A stretch of 43,427 nt of DNA from Planctomycetia bacterium. GTDB taxonomy: Bacteria; Planctomycetota; Planctomycetia; Gemmatales; Gemmataceae. Position 1 is the stretch's first letter. The number at the start of each line of letters is the position of its first letter. The stretch lies in NCBI GenBank assembly GCA_005772955.1, contig SXID01000257.1, positions 1 to 43,427 of the forward strand, given 5' to 3'. The notes beneath the pieces were generated by a model. That model did not search any database. It saw only the letters and a program-made list of their open reading frames with translations, and was not told the origin of the DNA. The position numbers and the translations under genes are program-made. Positions 1 to 7,492 of this stretch are shown in pieces.

Positions 1-102
1 CGGATCAAGCAGTACCGCCGGGTCGCGACCCGATACGACAAGAAGGCAACCAACTTCCTCGGGTTCGTCTGGCTGGCCTCCATCGCAATTATGCTCGCGT
101 AG
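1..102 (+). CDS. IS5-family transposase, C-terminal fragment (cut by window edge)
   Basis: The first 33 codons are open from base 1 and end in TAG at 100-102. The peptide includes YRRVATRYDKKATNFLGFVW followed by a hydrophobic end, which resembles the extreme C-terminus of IS5/IS4-group DDE transposases (the usual pattern is R-R-[IV]-A-T-R-Y-[DE]-K-x-A-x-N-[FY]). The catalytic region would lie upstream of the window, so it is unknown whether the element is intact. The element should end a short way after the stop, but no terminal inverted repeat can be checked because the left end is missing. Family assignment rests on about 30 residues. Confidence 0.7.
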   Translation, partial: RIKQYRRVATRYDKKATNFLGFVWLASIAIMLA

Positions 103-138
103 CTCACCAAACTCGCCCAGCTTCAGTCAATACGGCCT

Positions 139-164
139 AAACACCAAACACCAAACACCAAACA
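139..164. repeat. 7-bp tandem repeat (AACACCA x 3.7)
   Basis: AACACCA is repeated three full times plus five bases between the transposase fragment and the pilus operon. It is low GC compared with its surroundings. No function is visible. It may mark the edge of the inserted element. Confidence 0.8.
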
Positions 165-233
165 CGGAAATTGGAGAATGCGCCCAACCGCGAGACTTGC
201 GCCAACATTTCGCTAACGTGTCCGTTCAGTTCG

Positions 234-261
234 TTGACAGCAGTGGTGCGGGAGTGATACC
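234..261 (+). promoter_or_regulatory. Possible sigma-70-like promoter of the pilus operon
   Basis: A perfect TTGACA (234-239) is followed after 16 nt by GATACC (256-261), a weak -10 match. It lies about 110 nt before the pilM start. No other candidate of this quality is seen in the 271-nt gap between the transposase tail and pilM. Confidence 0.3.
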
Positions 262-373
262 GTGAATCACACGGTGTACTCGCACCCTCGAAAAGAAGTC
301 GTTCCGTCCGCTCGTTTGGGCGCTGAACCTGGAGTCCGCTGGCGATTCCGCCCGCACCCGGAGAACCGCAATC

Positions 374-2770
374 ATGTCCGTCGCGAAAGGTGTTTGGGGT
401 ATCGACATCGGCCAGTCCGCGTTCAAGGCGCTGCGGCTGGAACTGATCGACGGGAAGCCCATTGCGACCGCGTTCGACTACGTCGAACACGCAAAACTCC
501 TGTCCCAGCCCGACGCGGACGTGGACATGCTCATCCGCGAGGCGCTCGAGAAATTCCTCTCACGTAACAGCGTCAAGAACGACGACGTCGCCATCGGCAT
601 CGCGGGGCAGTCGGGTCTGGCCCGGTTCGTCAAACTCCCGCCGGTCGAAGAGAAGAAAATCGCCGAGATCGTCAAGTTCGAGGCAAAACAACAAATTCCG
701 TTCCCGCTCGAAGAGGTCGAGTGGGACTTCCAGAAGATCGGTGGGGGAGAGACATTCGACGGGTTTGCGCTCGAGACCGAGATCGGCCTGTTCGCGATGA
801 AGAAGGACGTGATCTCCCGCTACATGGGCTACTTCAACAGCAGCAAGATAGAGGTTCACCTCATCCAGATGTCGCCGCTGGCACTGGTCAACTTCGCCAC
901 CTACGAACTGCTGAAACCGAAGGCCGAGCCGCAAGATGGCGAGGCACCTGAAGCGGACACGACCCCAAGCGGGAAGAGTCGCTGCACCGTTGTGATGGAT
1001 GTTGGCACCGACGCTTCCAATCTCATCATCACCGACGGCGGCAAGATCATCTGGCAGCGTCCGATCCCACTGGGCGGAAACAACTTCACTCGCGCGCTCA
1101 CGAAAGAACTGAAACTCACGTTCGCGAAGGCCGAGCATCTCAAGCGAAACGCCGCGAAAAGCCCGGACATGGCCAGCATCCTCAAGGCCATCAAGCCAGT
1201 CCTCACCGACTTCGTCGGTGAGGTCCAGCGGTCCCTCGGTTACTTCACCAACACGCATCGCAACGCCCACGTCGCGCACATGGTTGGGTTGGGCAGCGCG
1301 TTCAAACTCCCGGGCCTCCAGAAGTATCTCGCGGACAAACTCTCGCTTGAGGTGAAGAAGCCGACGAAATTCGAGAAGATGGGCGGCGAGGCGGTGTTTA
1401 GCGACCCGTTGTTTCAGGACAATCTGCTCACGTTCCCCGTCGCCTACGGCCTCGCCCTTCAGGCGTTGGGCCAGGCGCGGATCGCGACCAACCTGCTCCC
1501 GAAGGGGATCGTTGTCGATCGGTTGATCCGGGCCAAGAAGCCCTACGCGGCAGCGTCGGCAGCGGCGTTGCTCGTCGGCCTTGGCGGAATGGCGATGGGC
1601 TTCTCCGGCCCCTACGCCGCCATCAGCGACAAAAACATCGCGAAGGGCATCGAGATGACCAAGACCGCGGGCACCGCGTTCTCCGAGCAGGAGACCGCGT
1701 TCTCCACCAAGTTGGCCCAGAAGCAAAAGAAACAGGACGAGACCAAACTCATCATCGCCGGGCAGGAGGAGCGGTTGAACTGGCCCCGGTGGACCGAAGT
1801 GTTCACCGCCAGCCTTCCGCGACCGGGCGAGACCGGCAACCTGAACGAGACGCGGTCGCGGCCCAACGGCGAGGTCGAGGAGTTCGATCAGGTGAAACTC
1901 TGGAAAGGCGAAGGGAAGGCCGGACAGGAGGCGTACGACTGGTTCCTCCGCCGCATGAGCGAGGGCGTGCCAGTCGAGCGCGCGACGGAGGACGATCGGT
2001 CCGAAAAGCCCAAGTCGCTCGCCTACGTGAACATCGAAACCGTTCACACCCGGTGGGTCACCAATGCCAATGCGTTCATGACGGCTGCCGACGAGCAGGT
2101 GCAGGTCAGGTTCGGCGTCACGATGGCGAACTGGATGAAGGACGACGAACGCGAAAAGGACGCGGCCAAGGGCGACCGGTGGAAGCCGAAGGCGACCGAG
2201 GGCGGCGCGTGGGTCATCGAGATCCGCGGCTACACCGACCACAAGGGCGGCCGCCGGTTTATTGAGCAGTCACTGCTCCGCAACCTCCAACGGACCGACG
2301 TGTTCGCCAAGGACGAAACCAAGGTCGGCCGATACATCGTCGGCGTGCCAGACCCGGTGAAGGGGAAGGTCAGCCACGCGTTCGTCTACAACGTATGGCC
2401 GAACTTCACCCCGCAGTCGGGTTTGTTCGACCACATCGGCGACAAGAAATCGTATCTCGACGGGTTGGTCGGCGGCGGTGGCGGTGGTGGTGGCGGCGGG
2501 AGACTCGACGGACCGGTGGGGCCCCCGGTTGGTCCGGTTAGTCCGGTTAGTCCGGTTGGTCCGGACGGGATGCCGGGCGGGATGCCGGCCGAGTCGCTCG
2601 CGCCCAGTTGGACCGGCCTGGGCAACAGCGGCGGCCCGGCTACGCTACAACCCGGCGCCAAGCGCCCCGATGACAGCACCAAGACGCGGTTCGAGTTCGT
2701 CGTTATGGTTCTCTGGCGTGAGCCGACCCCGTCCACACCGGCGGCCGCGGCGGCACCGCCCGCGCCGTAG
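374..2770 (+). CDS. pilM: PilM-PilN fusion, type IV pilus/secretion inner-membrane assembly protein
   Basis: Cytoplasmic actin-like PilM and membrane-anchored PilN normally form the inner-membrane alignment complex of type IV pili and related secretion systems. Here residues 1 to about 365 read as PilM: phosphate-1 type motif VWGIDIGQSAFKALRL at the N-terminus, a second nucleotide-fold motif VVMDVGTDASNLII near 210, and MVGLGSAFKLPGL near 305. Residues about 370-415 read as PilN: a TNLLP motif just before a hydrophobic segment (about 390-413), then a charged helical stretch. The C-terminal third is periplasmic by inference and has a ten-Gly run, collagen-like GP repeats and an Ala/Pro tail. 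At 798 aa it is about twice the length of ordinary PilM (about 350 aa). The ATG at 374 starts directly before the PilM motif. The two downstream genes are co-directional and also single-pass. The fusion is read directly; the function is inferred from the family. Confidence 0.82.
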   Translation: MSVAKGVWGIDIGQSAFKALRLELIDGKPIATAFDYVEHAKLLSQPDADVDMLIREALEKFLSRNSVKNDDVAIGIAGQSGLARFVKLPPVEEKKIAEIVKFEAKQQIPFPLEEVEWDFQKIGGGETFDGFALETEIGLFAMKKDVISRYMGYFNSSKIEVHLIQMSPLALVNFATYELLKPKAEPQDGEAPEADTTPSGKSRCTVVMDVGTDASNLIITDGGKIIWQRPIPLGGNNFTRALTKELKLTFAKAEHLKRNAAKSPDMASILKAIKPVLTDFVGEVQRSLGYFTNTHRNAHVAHMVGLGSAFKLPGLQKYLADKLSLEVKKPTKFEKMGGEAVFSDPLFQDNLLTFPVAYGLALQALGQARIATNLLPKGIVVDRLIRAKKPYAAASAAALLVGLGGMAMGFSGPYAAISDKNIAKGIEMTKTAGTAFSEQETAFSTKLAQKQKKQDETKLIIAGQEERLNWPRWTEVFTASLPRPGETGNLNETRSRPNGEVEEFDQVKLWKGEGKAGQEAYDWFLRRMSEGVPVERATEDDRSEKPKSLAYVNIETVHTRWVTNANAFMTAADEQVQVRFGVTMANWMKDDEREKDAAKGDRWKPKATEGGAWVIEIRGYTDHKGGRRFIEQSLLRNLQRTDVFAKDETKVGRYIVGVPDPVKGKVSHAFVYNVWPNFTPQSGLFDHIGDKKSYLDGLVGGGGGGGGGGRLDGPVGPPVGPVSPVSPVGPDGMPGGMPAESLAPSWTGLGNSGGPATLQPGAKRPDDSTKTRFEFVVMVLWREPTPSTPAAAAAPPAP
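2527..2562 (+). repeat. 9-bp tandem repeat in the pilM 3' part (4 copies)
   Basis: GGTTGGTCC, GGTTAGTCC, GGTTAGTCC and GGTTGGTCC follow each other in frame and encode the GPV/SPV collagen-like stretch of the PilM-PilN fusion. Length change by slippage would add or remove three residues at a time. Confidence 0.85.
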
Positions 2771-2871
2771 CGTTGCCCACGCCCGACGGGGCGCCCGAAA
2801 CACACTTGCCGCCGCAGTCTGCCCGCGGCCTTACGACGCCGAACACGAACACCGCGAACCGGACCCCAACC

Positions 2872-4797
2872 ATGAAAAGCAATAGTGCCTTCAAGAAGTA
2901 CCACTTCTGGCTCCTGCTGGGATTTGTCCCGCTGTTCACGCTGACTGCCGCGTTCATGGTCAACTCCAAAGTCGGCGGCCAGATCGCCAAGCGGCAGAAG
3001 GAGATCGAGACCGCGAGCAAGGAGATCGCGACCAAGACGAACCCGAAGCCGAGAGCACTGCTCGACGAACTGGACAGGGTCGCTACCCAGGTCGGGAAGC
3101 AACAGGGAAAGCTCCACGAGAATAACTGGGGCGGGCAGAAGAAACTCTACACGTGGCCGGGGAGTTCGCGACCAGGCATCTCACGGGTGTTCGCCGAACT
3201 GGAGCAGAAGAACCTGAGGTTCGGCGACACGATCCCCGACCCGACGGCGGTCTTCAGCGAGTTCCAGCGTGTGGAGACGTACCAGCACGAGTACTCCTCG
3301 CTCAAGAAGGACGGCACCGGGATCGGCACCGGAATGGCCGACCGCATGGCCCCGACACAGTTCGCGAACAACGACTGGCGGACAGTTCTGCGATACGTCA
3401 ACGACTTCGGTCAGGTCGTCACCACCAAGGATCAGGTCTGGCTGATTCTCGAAGACATGTGGATTCAACGGTCGCTCCTCGACGGGCTGAGCTTGGTGAA
3501 CACCGACGTGGCAACCTTCGAGCGCGTCAAGTACGAAAAGAACGGCTCGGTGATCGACGACCCCGCTCCGAAAGCGGTGACGCAGAATAAGACCAAGCGT
3601 CTGTTCCGCAGTCGCACCTGGGAACTGGCGCTGGAACTGGTGCCCGAGGGCGCCAGCCAGCGGCTTAGCGGCACGCTCACCAACATCACCGACCGGCTTC
3701 AACTCATGGGCAACGGCAACGTGATGACGCTCAACGTGTGGCTCTCGCCGGACAAGGGCGCCCAGCCAATCCCGTTCAAGATCGGTGGCGAGTACCTGCC
3801 CGGTCGAGGCTCGAAGAAAACAATCAAAGACAAGGGCGAAGTAGACGCGAACGTGCTGGACATCGTCCCAACTGACGACCACGTCCTCTCATCGGCCACC
3901 ACCGACCTGAGCAAACTGGAGATCGCACGCGTCGAGCAAGTTTTCGACGTCCGTACCGTGCCGGTCAAGCGGATCGACGCGCTCGTCCTGGGTAAACTCG
4001 ACGGCCGGAGCGCTGCGCAAACGATGCGCCCGCCGCTCTCGACCACAGAAGGCGGGCTGTTCACGGATTCGTTCGTGAAGGATCCCACCGCGCCCGACGG
4101 CGTGGACGGTGGAATGGGTGGGCCGTCTGTGATTCCTACCCCGATGTTCCCTCCCCCCGGCGGGCCAGGAACGCCCGGCACCCCGTTGGCCTCCGGTGGT
4201 GGCGATCTTCTGACGATAATCGACGGAAACAAGAAGCGGTATCTCGCGGTAACCCCACAGGTCCGCCGGATGCCCGTCGGCCTCGTGGTCGTCGTCGATC
4301 AGGCGTACATGCAGGACGTGCTGCTCTCGCTCTCGAACTCGCCCCTGCGGTTCCAGATCACCCAGGTCACCTGGACCAGGTTCCGCGGCGCACTAGGCGG
4401 TCTCGGGACCGGCTCGGCAGGCGTACCCGGCGACGGCATCAGCCTTGGCAGGGGCGGGGGCATGGTGATCGGCTTCGGTGGCTCGGCAGACCCGGACGAG
4501 CGCCGCCCGCCGGGTGGTCGCGGTCCGATCGGGCCGTCACCGATCGGACCGCCGATCGGGCCGTCGCCGATGGGACCGGGTACAGGCTCCCCCGGCACCG
4601 GTAGTCCGGCGGCTGTGTCCGATTCGCAGATCACTTCCGGGCTTGTCGAACTGAGCGTGTACGGCATCGTCTCGCTCTACGAGAAGTACGATGTGGCGAA
4701 GGCGCCCGACGCGCCGGTTACGCCGCCAGTTACGCCACCGGTTACGCCACCGGTTACGCCGATGCCCCCGAAACAGCGCCGCCGCTTTCGGGTGTGA
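2872..4797 (+). CDS. PilO-like inner-membrane protein of the pilus operon
   Basis: The protein has a short cytoplasmic N-terminus, one membrane segment at about residues 9-29 (HFWLLLGFVPLFTLTAAFMV), then a charged helical region (about 35-75) and a long soluble part. This is the topology of PilO, the partner of PilN, and the position directly after a PilM-PilN fusion supports that role. Sequence identity to PilO is not obvious, and at 641 aa it is about three times the usual PilO length. Residues about 430-470 and 530-590 are Gly/Pro rich, and the C-terminus has four PVTP repeats and a basic tail. An in-frame TTG at 2773 would extend it by 33 residues of Pro/Thr-rich sequence. I chose ATG 2872 because it places the membrane anchor at the N-terminus. 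The gap to pilM is 101 nt. Confidence 0.65.
   Translation: MKSNSAFKKYHFWLLLGFVPLFTLTAAFMVNSKVGGQIAKRQKEIETASKEIATKTNPKPRALLDELDRVATQVGKQQGKLHENNWGGQKKLYTWPGSSRPGISRVFAELEQKNLRFGDTIPDPTAVFSEFQRVETYQHEYSSLKKDGTGIGTGMADRMAPTQFANNDWRTVLRYVNDFGQVVTTKDQVWLILEDMWIQRSLLDGLSLVNTDVATFERVKYEKNGSVIDDPAPKAVTQNKTKRLFRSRTWELALELVPEGASQRLSGTLTNITDRLQLMGNGNVMTLNVWLSPDKGAQPIPFKIGGEYLPGRGSKKTIKDKGEVDANVLDIVPTDDHVLSSATTDLSKLEIARVEQVFDVRTVPVKRIDALVLGKLDGRSAAQTMRPPLSTTEGGLFTDSFVKDPTAPDGVDGGMGGPSVIPTPMFPPPGGPGTPGTPLASGGGDLLTIIDGNKKRYLAVTPQVRRMPVGLVVVVDQAYMQDVLLSLSNSPLRFQITQVTWTRFRGALGGLGTGSAGVPGDGISLGRGGGMVIGFGGSADPDERRPPGGRGPIGPSPIGPPIGPSPMGPGTGSPGTGSPAAVSDSQITSGLVELSVYGIVSLYEKYDVAKAPDAPVTPPVTPPVTPPVTPMPPKQRRRFRV
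4717..4764 (+). repeat. 12-bp tandem repeat encoding PVTP units
   Basis: Four 12-bp units of the type GTTACGCCACCG run in frame near the end of the PilO-like gene and give VTPP repeats. The two central copies are identical and the outer ones differ by one to three bases. Confidence 0.85.
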
Positions 4798-4801
4798 AAC
4801 A

Positions 4802-4897
4802 CAAGGTAGGCAACTCGCTCCGCGAGTTGCGCGATTGGGTGCTTGCGACGCTCCGCCCATGTGAAGGTGTCACTCGCGGAGCGCGTGACCTACCTTG
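4802..4897. repeat. Palindromic element, GCTCCGCG family (copy 1)
   Basis: Arms at 4802-4826 and 4873-4897 (25 nt each) are inverted repeats with about four mismatches. The core GCTCCGCGAG is shared in type with the element at 39033-39137. It starts four bases after the stop codon of the PilO-like gene and ends about 100 nt before the next start. It could fold in the mRNA between two operon genes. Confidence 0.8.
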
Positions 4898-5001
4898 AAC
4901 TGCAACGAACTCCGAGAAACCAACGCCAACGCCGTGTGCCGCAAACCGTTAGCCGGTAGTGGCGGGCGCCACCTGATTAAACGCTCGAAGAGGGATAAAT
5001 C

Positions 5002-7344
5002 ATGGCCAAGGTAAAGATCAAATTCAACGCGAAGGACTTCCTGCTCCGGCGCGGTGAACTCCTGGCGATGGGCGCGGCCGGGCTGTGCCTGGTTGTGCTC
5101 CTCGGTTGGGGCGCGTCCAAGTGGACCAGCGCCAAGGATCCCAACGACATCGCGAAGGAACTCGCGAACAAGTCCGATCAGGTCAAGCGGACCATAGCCG
5201 AAGGCAAGGCGAGCGACGCGGATCTGGCGCAGGTCGAGTTGCCGCCGTTTCTCAAATTCCCACCGGTCAACAAGCAGGCGAAGACCAGCGACTTCGCGAC
5301 CAACAACCCGCCGTTCGACCCGACCGGTACGCCGAACACGAAGCGCGAGAACCCCATCGTGTACGTTATCGGTGACTATCAGGTGGACCTCACCCGGTCC
5401 GCGATGCCCGGCTACGACATCATCTACGACAACAACGGCGAACCGCTGATTGCGGTTCTCACCACGAAGACCAAGAGCAAACTCGACGCCGCCAAGTTGA
5501 AGGAGGCCGCCGACGCGATCAAGGCATCGGGCGGTAAAGGGAGGAAACCCAAGAGCCAGCAGCCGCCAAAGAACCCGCAGGACATGATGCCGCCCGGTGG
5601 TGCGGCGGCAGGGCCAGCCGGACCGGGCGGGATCGGCGGCATTGGTGGTGGCCAGTTCGACGCCAATATCCAGCGCGATGACAAGGTCATCATGTACGTC
5701 CCGCTCAAGGAGATCGACCAGGCCGTGAATGCTGGCAACGTGCCGGCGCTGACCGTCATCCCGGTCCGGCTGGTCACCATTCACGCGGTCGTGCCGTACA
5801 AGAAGCAACTTGAGGAGATCAAGCGGGCGCTGCGCCTCACGACCGACGCCGAAGCCAAGTGGTGGGGTCCGTGGTACGACGGGTTCGAGATCCAGCGTCG
5901 CGAGTTCCGCATCCTGCCCAACGGTGAGAAAATCTTCGATGTGGATTGGGCCGACCAGCCGAAGGATCCGAAAAGCACCGCTGGCAACTACAGGTTCGAG
6001 GAACGATACATCGAAAAGATCGACACGCGCAAGGTCGGCGACCACTTCGACGAGGGGTTCCTCCCGTACTTCCTGAAGCCAGAGTTGATGCTCTCGATGC
6101 CACTCCCGCTGTTAGCGAAAGACCTCAACATCAAGTACCCGGAGATCCGGTTGAAGACGATCCTCGACAACATCAAGAAGCTCGAGGACGCCAACAAGCC
6201 AAAGGTTTCGGCATCGGAACTCGCCATCCAACTCGCCGGCACGAAGCCGCGGTCGGACCTCTACAAGCCAAAGACGGACAACTCCGGTGGGGTAGGCGTC
6301 GGCGGCGACCTGGGCGGCCAGAGGCCGCCTGGGCCGGGCGGCCCGGGGATGCCGCCTGTCATTCCAATGCCAATGGGTGGCCCCCCGATGGTCGGCATCG
6401 GCGGCGGCACCCCGAAACCGCCCGACGGCATCAACCCCTACGCGGGATCTGGCGCGCCTCCAACCGAGGTCGAGAACTTCCTCCTCCGGTTCCTGGACTG
6501 CGACGTGAAGCCCGGTCGCACCTACGAGTACCGCGTCCGGCTCCGGATGGCGAACCCGAATTACCTGCAGGACAAGTTGGTCGCCAACCCGGAGTTCGCC
6601 AAAGAAACGTACAAGATGCTCTACAGCAAGTGGCTGCAACTCGACGTGTCGATCACTGTGCCGGCCGAATCGTTCCTGTACGCATACGACACGAAGGCCT
6701 ATCGCGAGCAGACCGCAAAAGACTACGCCGCCGCGGACCAGAAGGAGTTGCTGAACCGTCTCCAGATCAAGGATAACCAGGCGGTGGTGCAGATGGCGAC
6801 CTGGATGGAGCAGGTGCGGACCGACGCTGGCACCAAGCGTGAACCGGTCGGGTCGTGGGTGGTCACCGAGATCCCCGTTGGGCGCGCCGAGTACATCGGC
6901 CGCAAGCAGTACGTCAAACTCCCGCTGTGGTCGTCCGAGACGCAACAGTACCTGCTCCGCGAAGTGGCCGACAAGATCGTGGGTGGCCCGAAGGCCACGA
7001 AGGATCTGCCGCAGCCGAAGGGGTGGCTCGTGGACTTCTCTACCAAGTCGATCCTCGTGGATTTCGAGGGCGGCAAGGTGAAGAGTAAGTTCAACGTGGG
7101 GTTCGACGACAAGGGGAACGTGGTCCAAAAGACCCGGCAGTTCGAGGAGGAAGTCGCGACCGAGTTGCTCATCGTTCGCCCGGACGGGAAACTCGTGGTC
7201 CGGAGCAGCAAGTCGGACGATATCGACGAGAACCGCAAGGATGTCGCCTCGAAGTGGTCCGAGTGGCTCAAACTGGTCGAGGGCCGTAAGAGCCCGACGA
7301 CCGGGATGGGCGAACCGACAGGGTTCGAGCCCAAGAAGAACTGA
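5002..7344 (+). CDS. Single-pass membrane protein of the pilus operon, Gly/Pro-rich
   Basis: I do not recognise this 780-aa protein by sequence. It has a basic cytoplasmic N-terminus, one membrane segment at about residues 19-38 (LAMGAAGLCLVVLLGWGASK), and a large extracytoplasmic part with two Gly/Pro/Met-rich linkers (about 193-220 and 430-490). Between and after the linkers are folded-looking regions with many charged and aromatic residues, including one (about 490-560) with GRTYEYRVRLRMANPNY, which could be a beta-sandwich. GAGGG at 4986 precedes the ATG at a usable distance. By position it could take the place of PilP or act as a further alignment-complex component, but no PilP lipobox is present. 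The operon ends after this gene at a clear terminator. Confidence 0.7.
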   Translation: MAKVKIKFNAKDFLLRRGELLAMGAAGLCLVVLLGWGASKWTSAKDPNDIAKELANKSDQVKRTIAEGKASDADLAQVELPPFLKFPPVNKQAKTSDFATNNPPFDPTGTPNTKRENPIVYVIGDYQVDLTRSAMPGYDIIYDNNGEPLIAVLTTKTKSKLDAAKLKEAADAIKASGGKGRKPKSQQPPKNPQDMMPPGGAAAGPAGPGGIGGIGGGQFDANIQRDDKVIMYVPLKEIDQAVNAGNVPALTVIPVRLVTIHAVVPYKKQLEEIKRALRLTTDAEAKWWGPWYDGFEIQRREFRILPNGEKIFDVDWADQPKDPKSTAGNYRFEERYIEKIDTRKVGDHFDEGFLPYFLKPELMLSMPLPLLAKDLNIKYPEIRLKTILDNIKKLEDANKPKVSASELAIQLAGTKPRSDLYKPKTDNSGGVGVGGDLGGQRPPGPGGPGMPPVIPMPMGGPPMVGIGGGTPKPPDGINPYAGSGAPPTEVENFLLRFLDCDVKPGRTYEYRVRLRMANPNYLQDKLVANPEFAKETYKMLYSKWLQLDVSITVPAESFLYAYDTKAYREQTAKDYAAADQKELLNRLQIKDNQAVVQMATWMEQVRTDAGTKREPVGSWVVTEIPVGRAEYIGRKQYVKLPLWSSETQQYLLREVADKIVGGPKATKDLPQPKGWLVDFSTKSILVDFEGGKVKSKFNVGFDDKGNVVQKTRQFEEEVATELLIVRPDGKLVVRSSKSDDIDENRKDVASKWSEWLKLVEGRKSPTTGMGEPTGFEPKKN

Positions 7345-7364
7345 GGCTTTTCGGATGCACTTGG

Positions 7365-7398
7365 ACGCCGCCGGTTTCCCGGCGGCGTTCGTTCTTTT
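7365..7398 (+). terminator. Intrinsic terminator of the pilus operon
   Basis: A perfect 10-bp GC-rich stem (ACGCCGCCGG 7365-7374, CCGGCGGCGT 7379-7388) with a TTTC loop is followed by TCGTTCTTTT. It lies 20 nt after the stop of the third pilus gene. Confidence 0.85.
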
Positions 7399-7492
7399 GT
7401 GGCCCGGATCTGGACACCAGACCTGCGCCACCAATTCAGCTTCCGCGATCCTTCGTGCCCGGTTACCATCCCGAACCCGGAGGAAGACGCGA

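Noticed and set aside
560-2242. Long minus-strand open frame (560 aa) opposite pilM
   Set aside because: It is antisense to a gene with clear PilM motifs, has Leu/Arg/Val-rich composition typical of mirror frames in GC-rich DNA, and no family sequence.
2773-2871. N-terminal extension of the PilO-like protein from a TTG
   Set aside because: It would put 33 Pro/Thr-rich residues before the membrane anchor, and ATG 2872 fits the expected topology.
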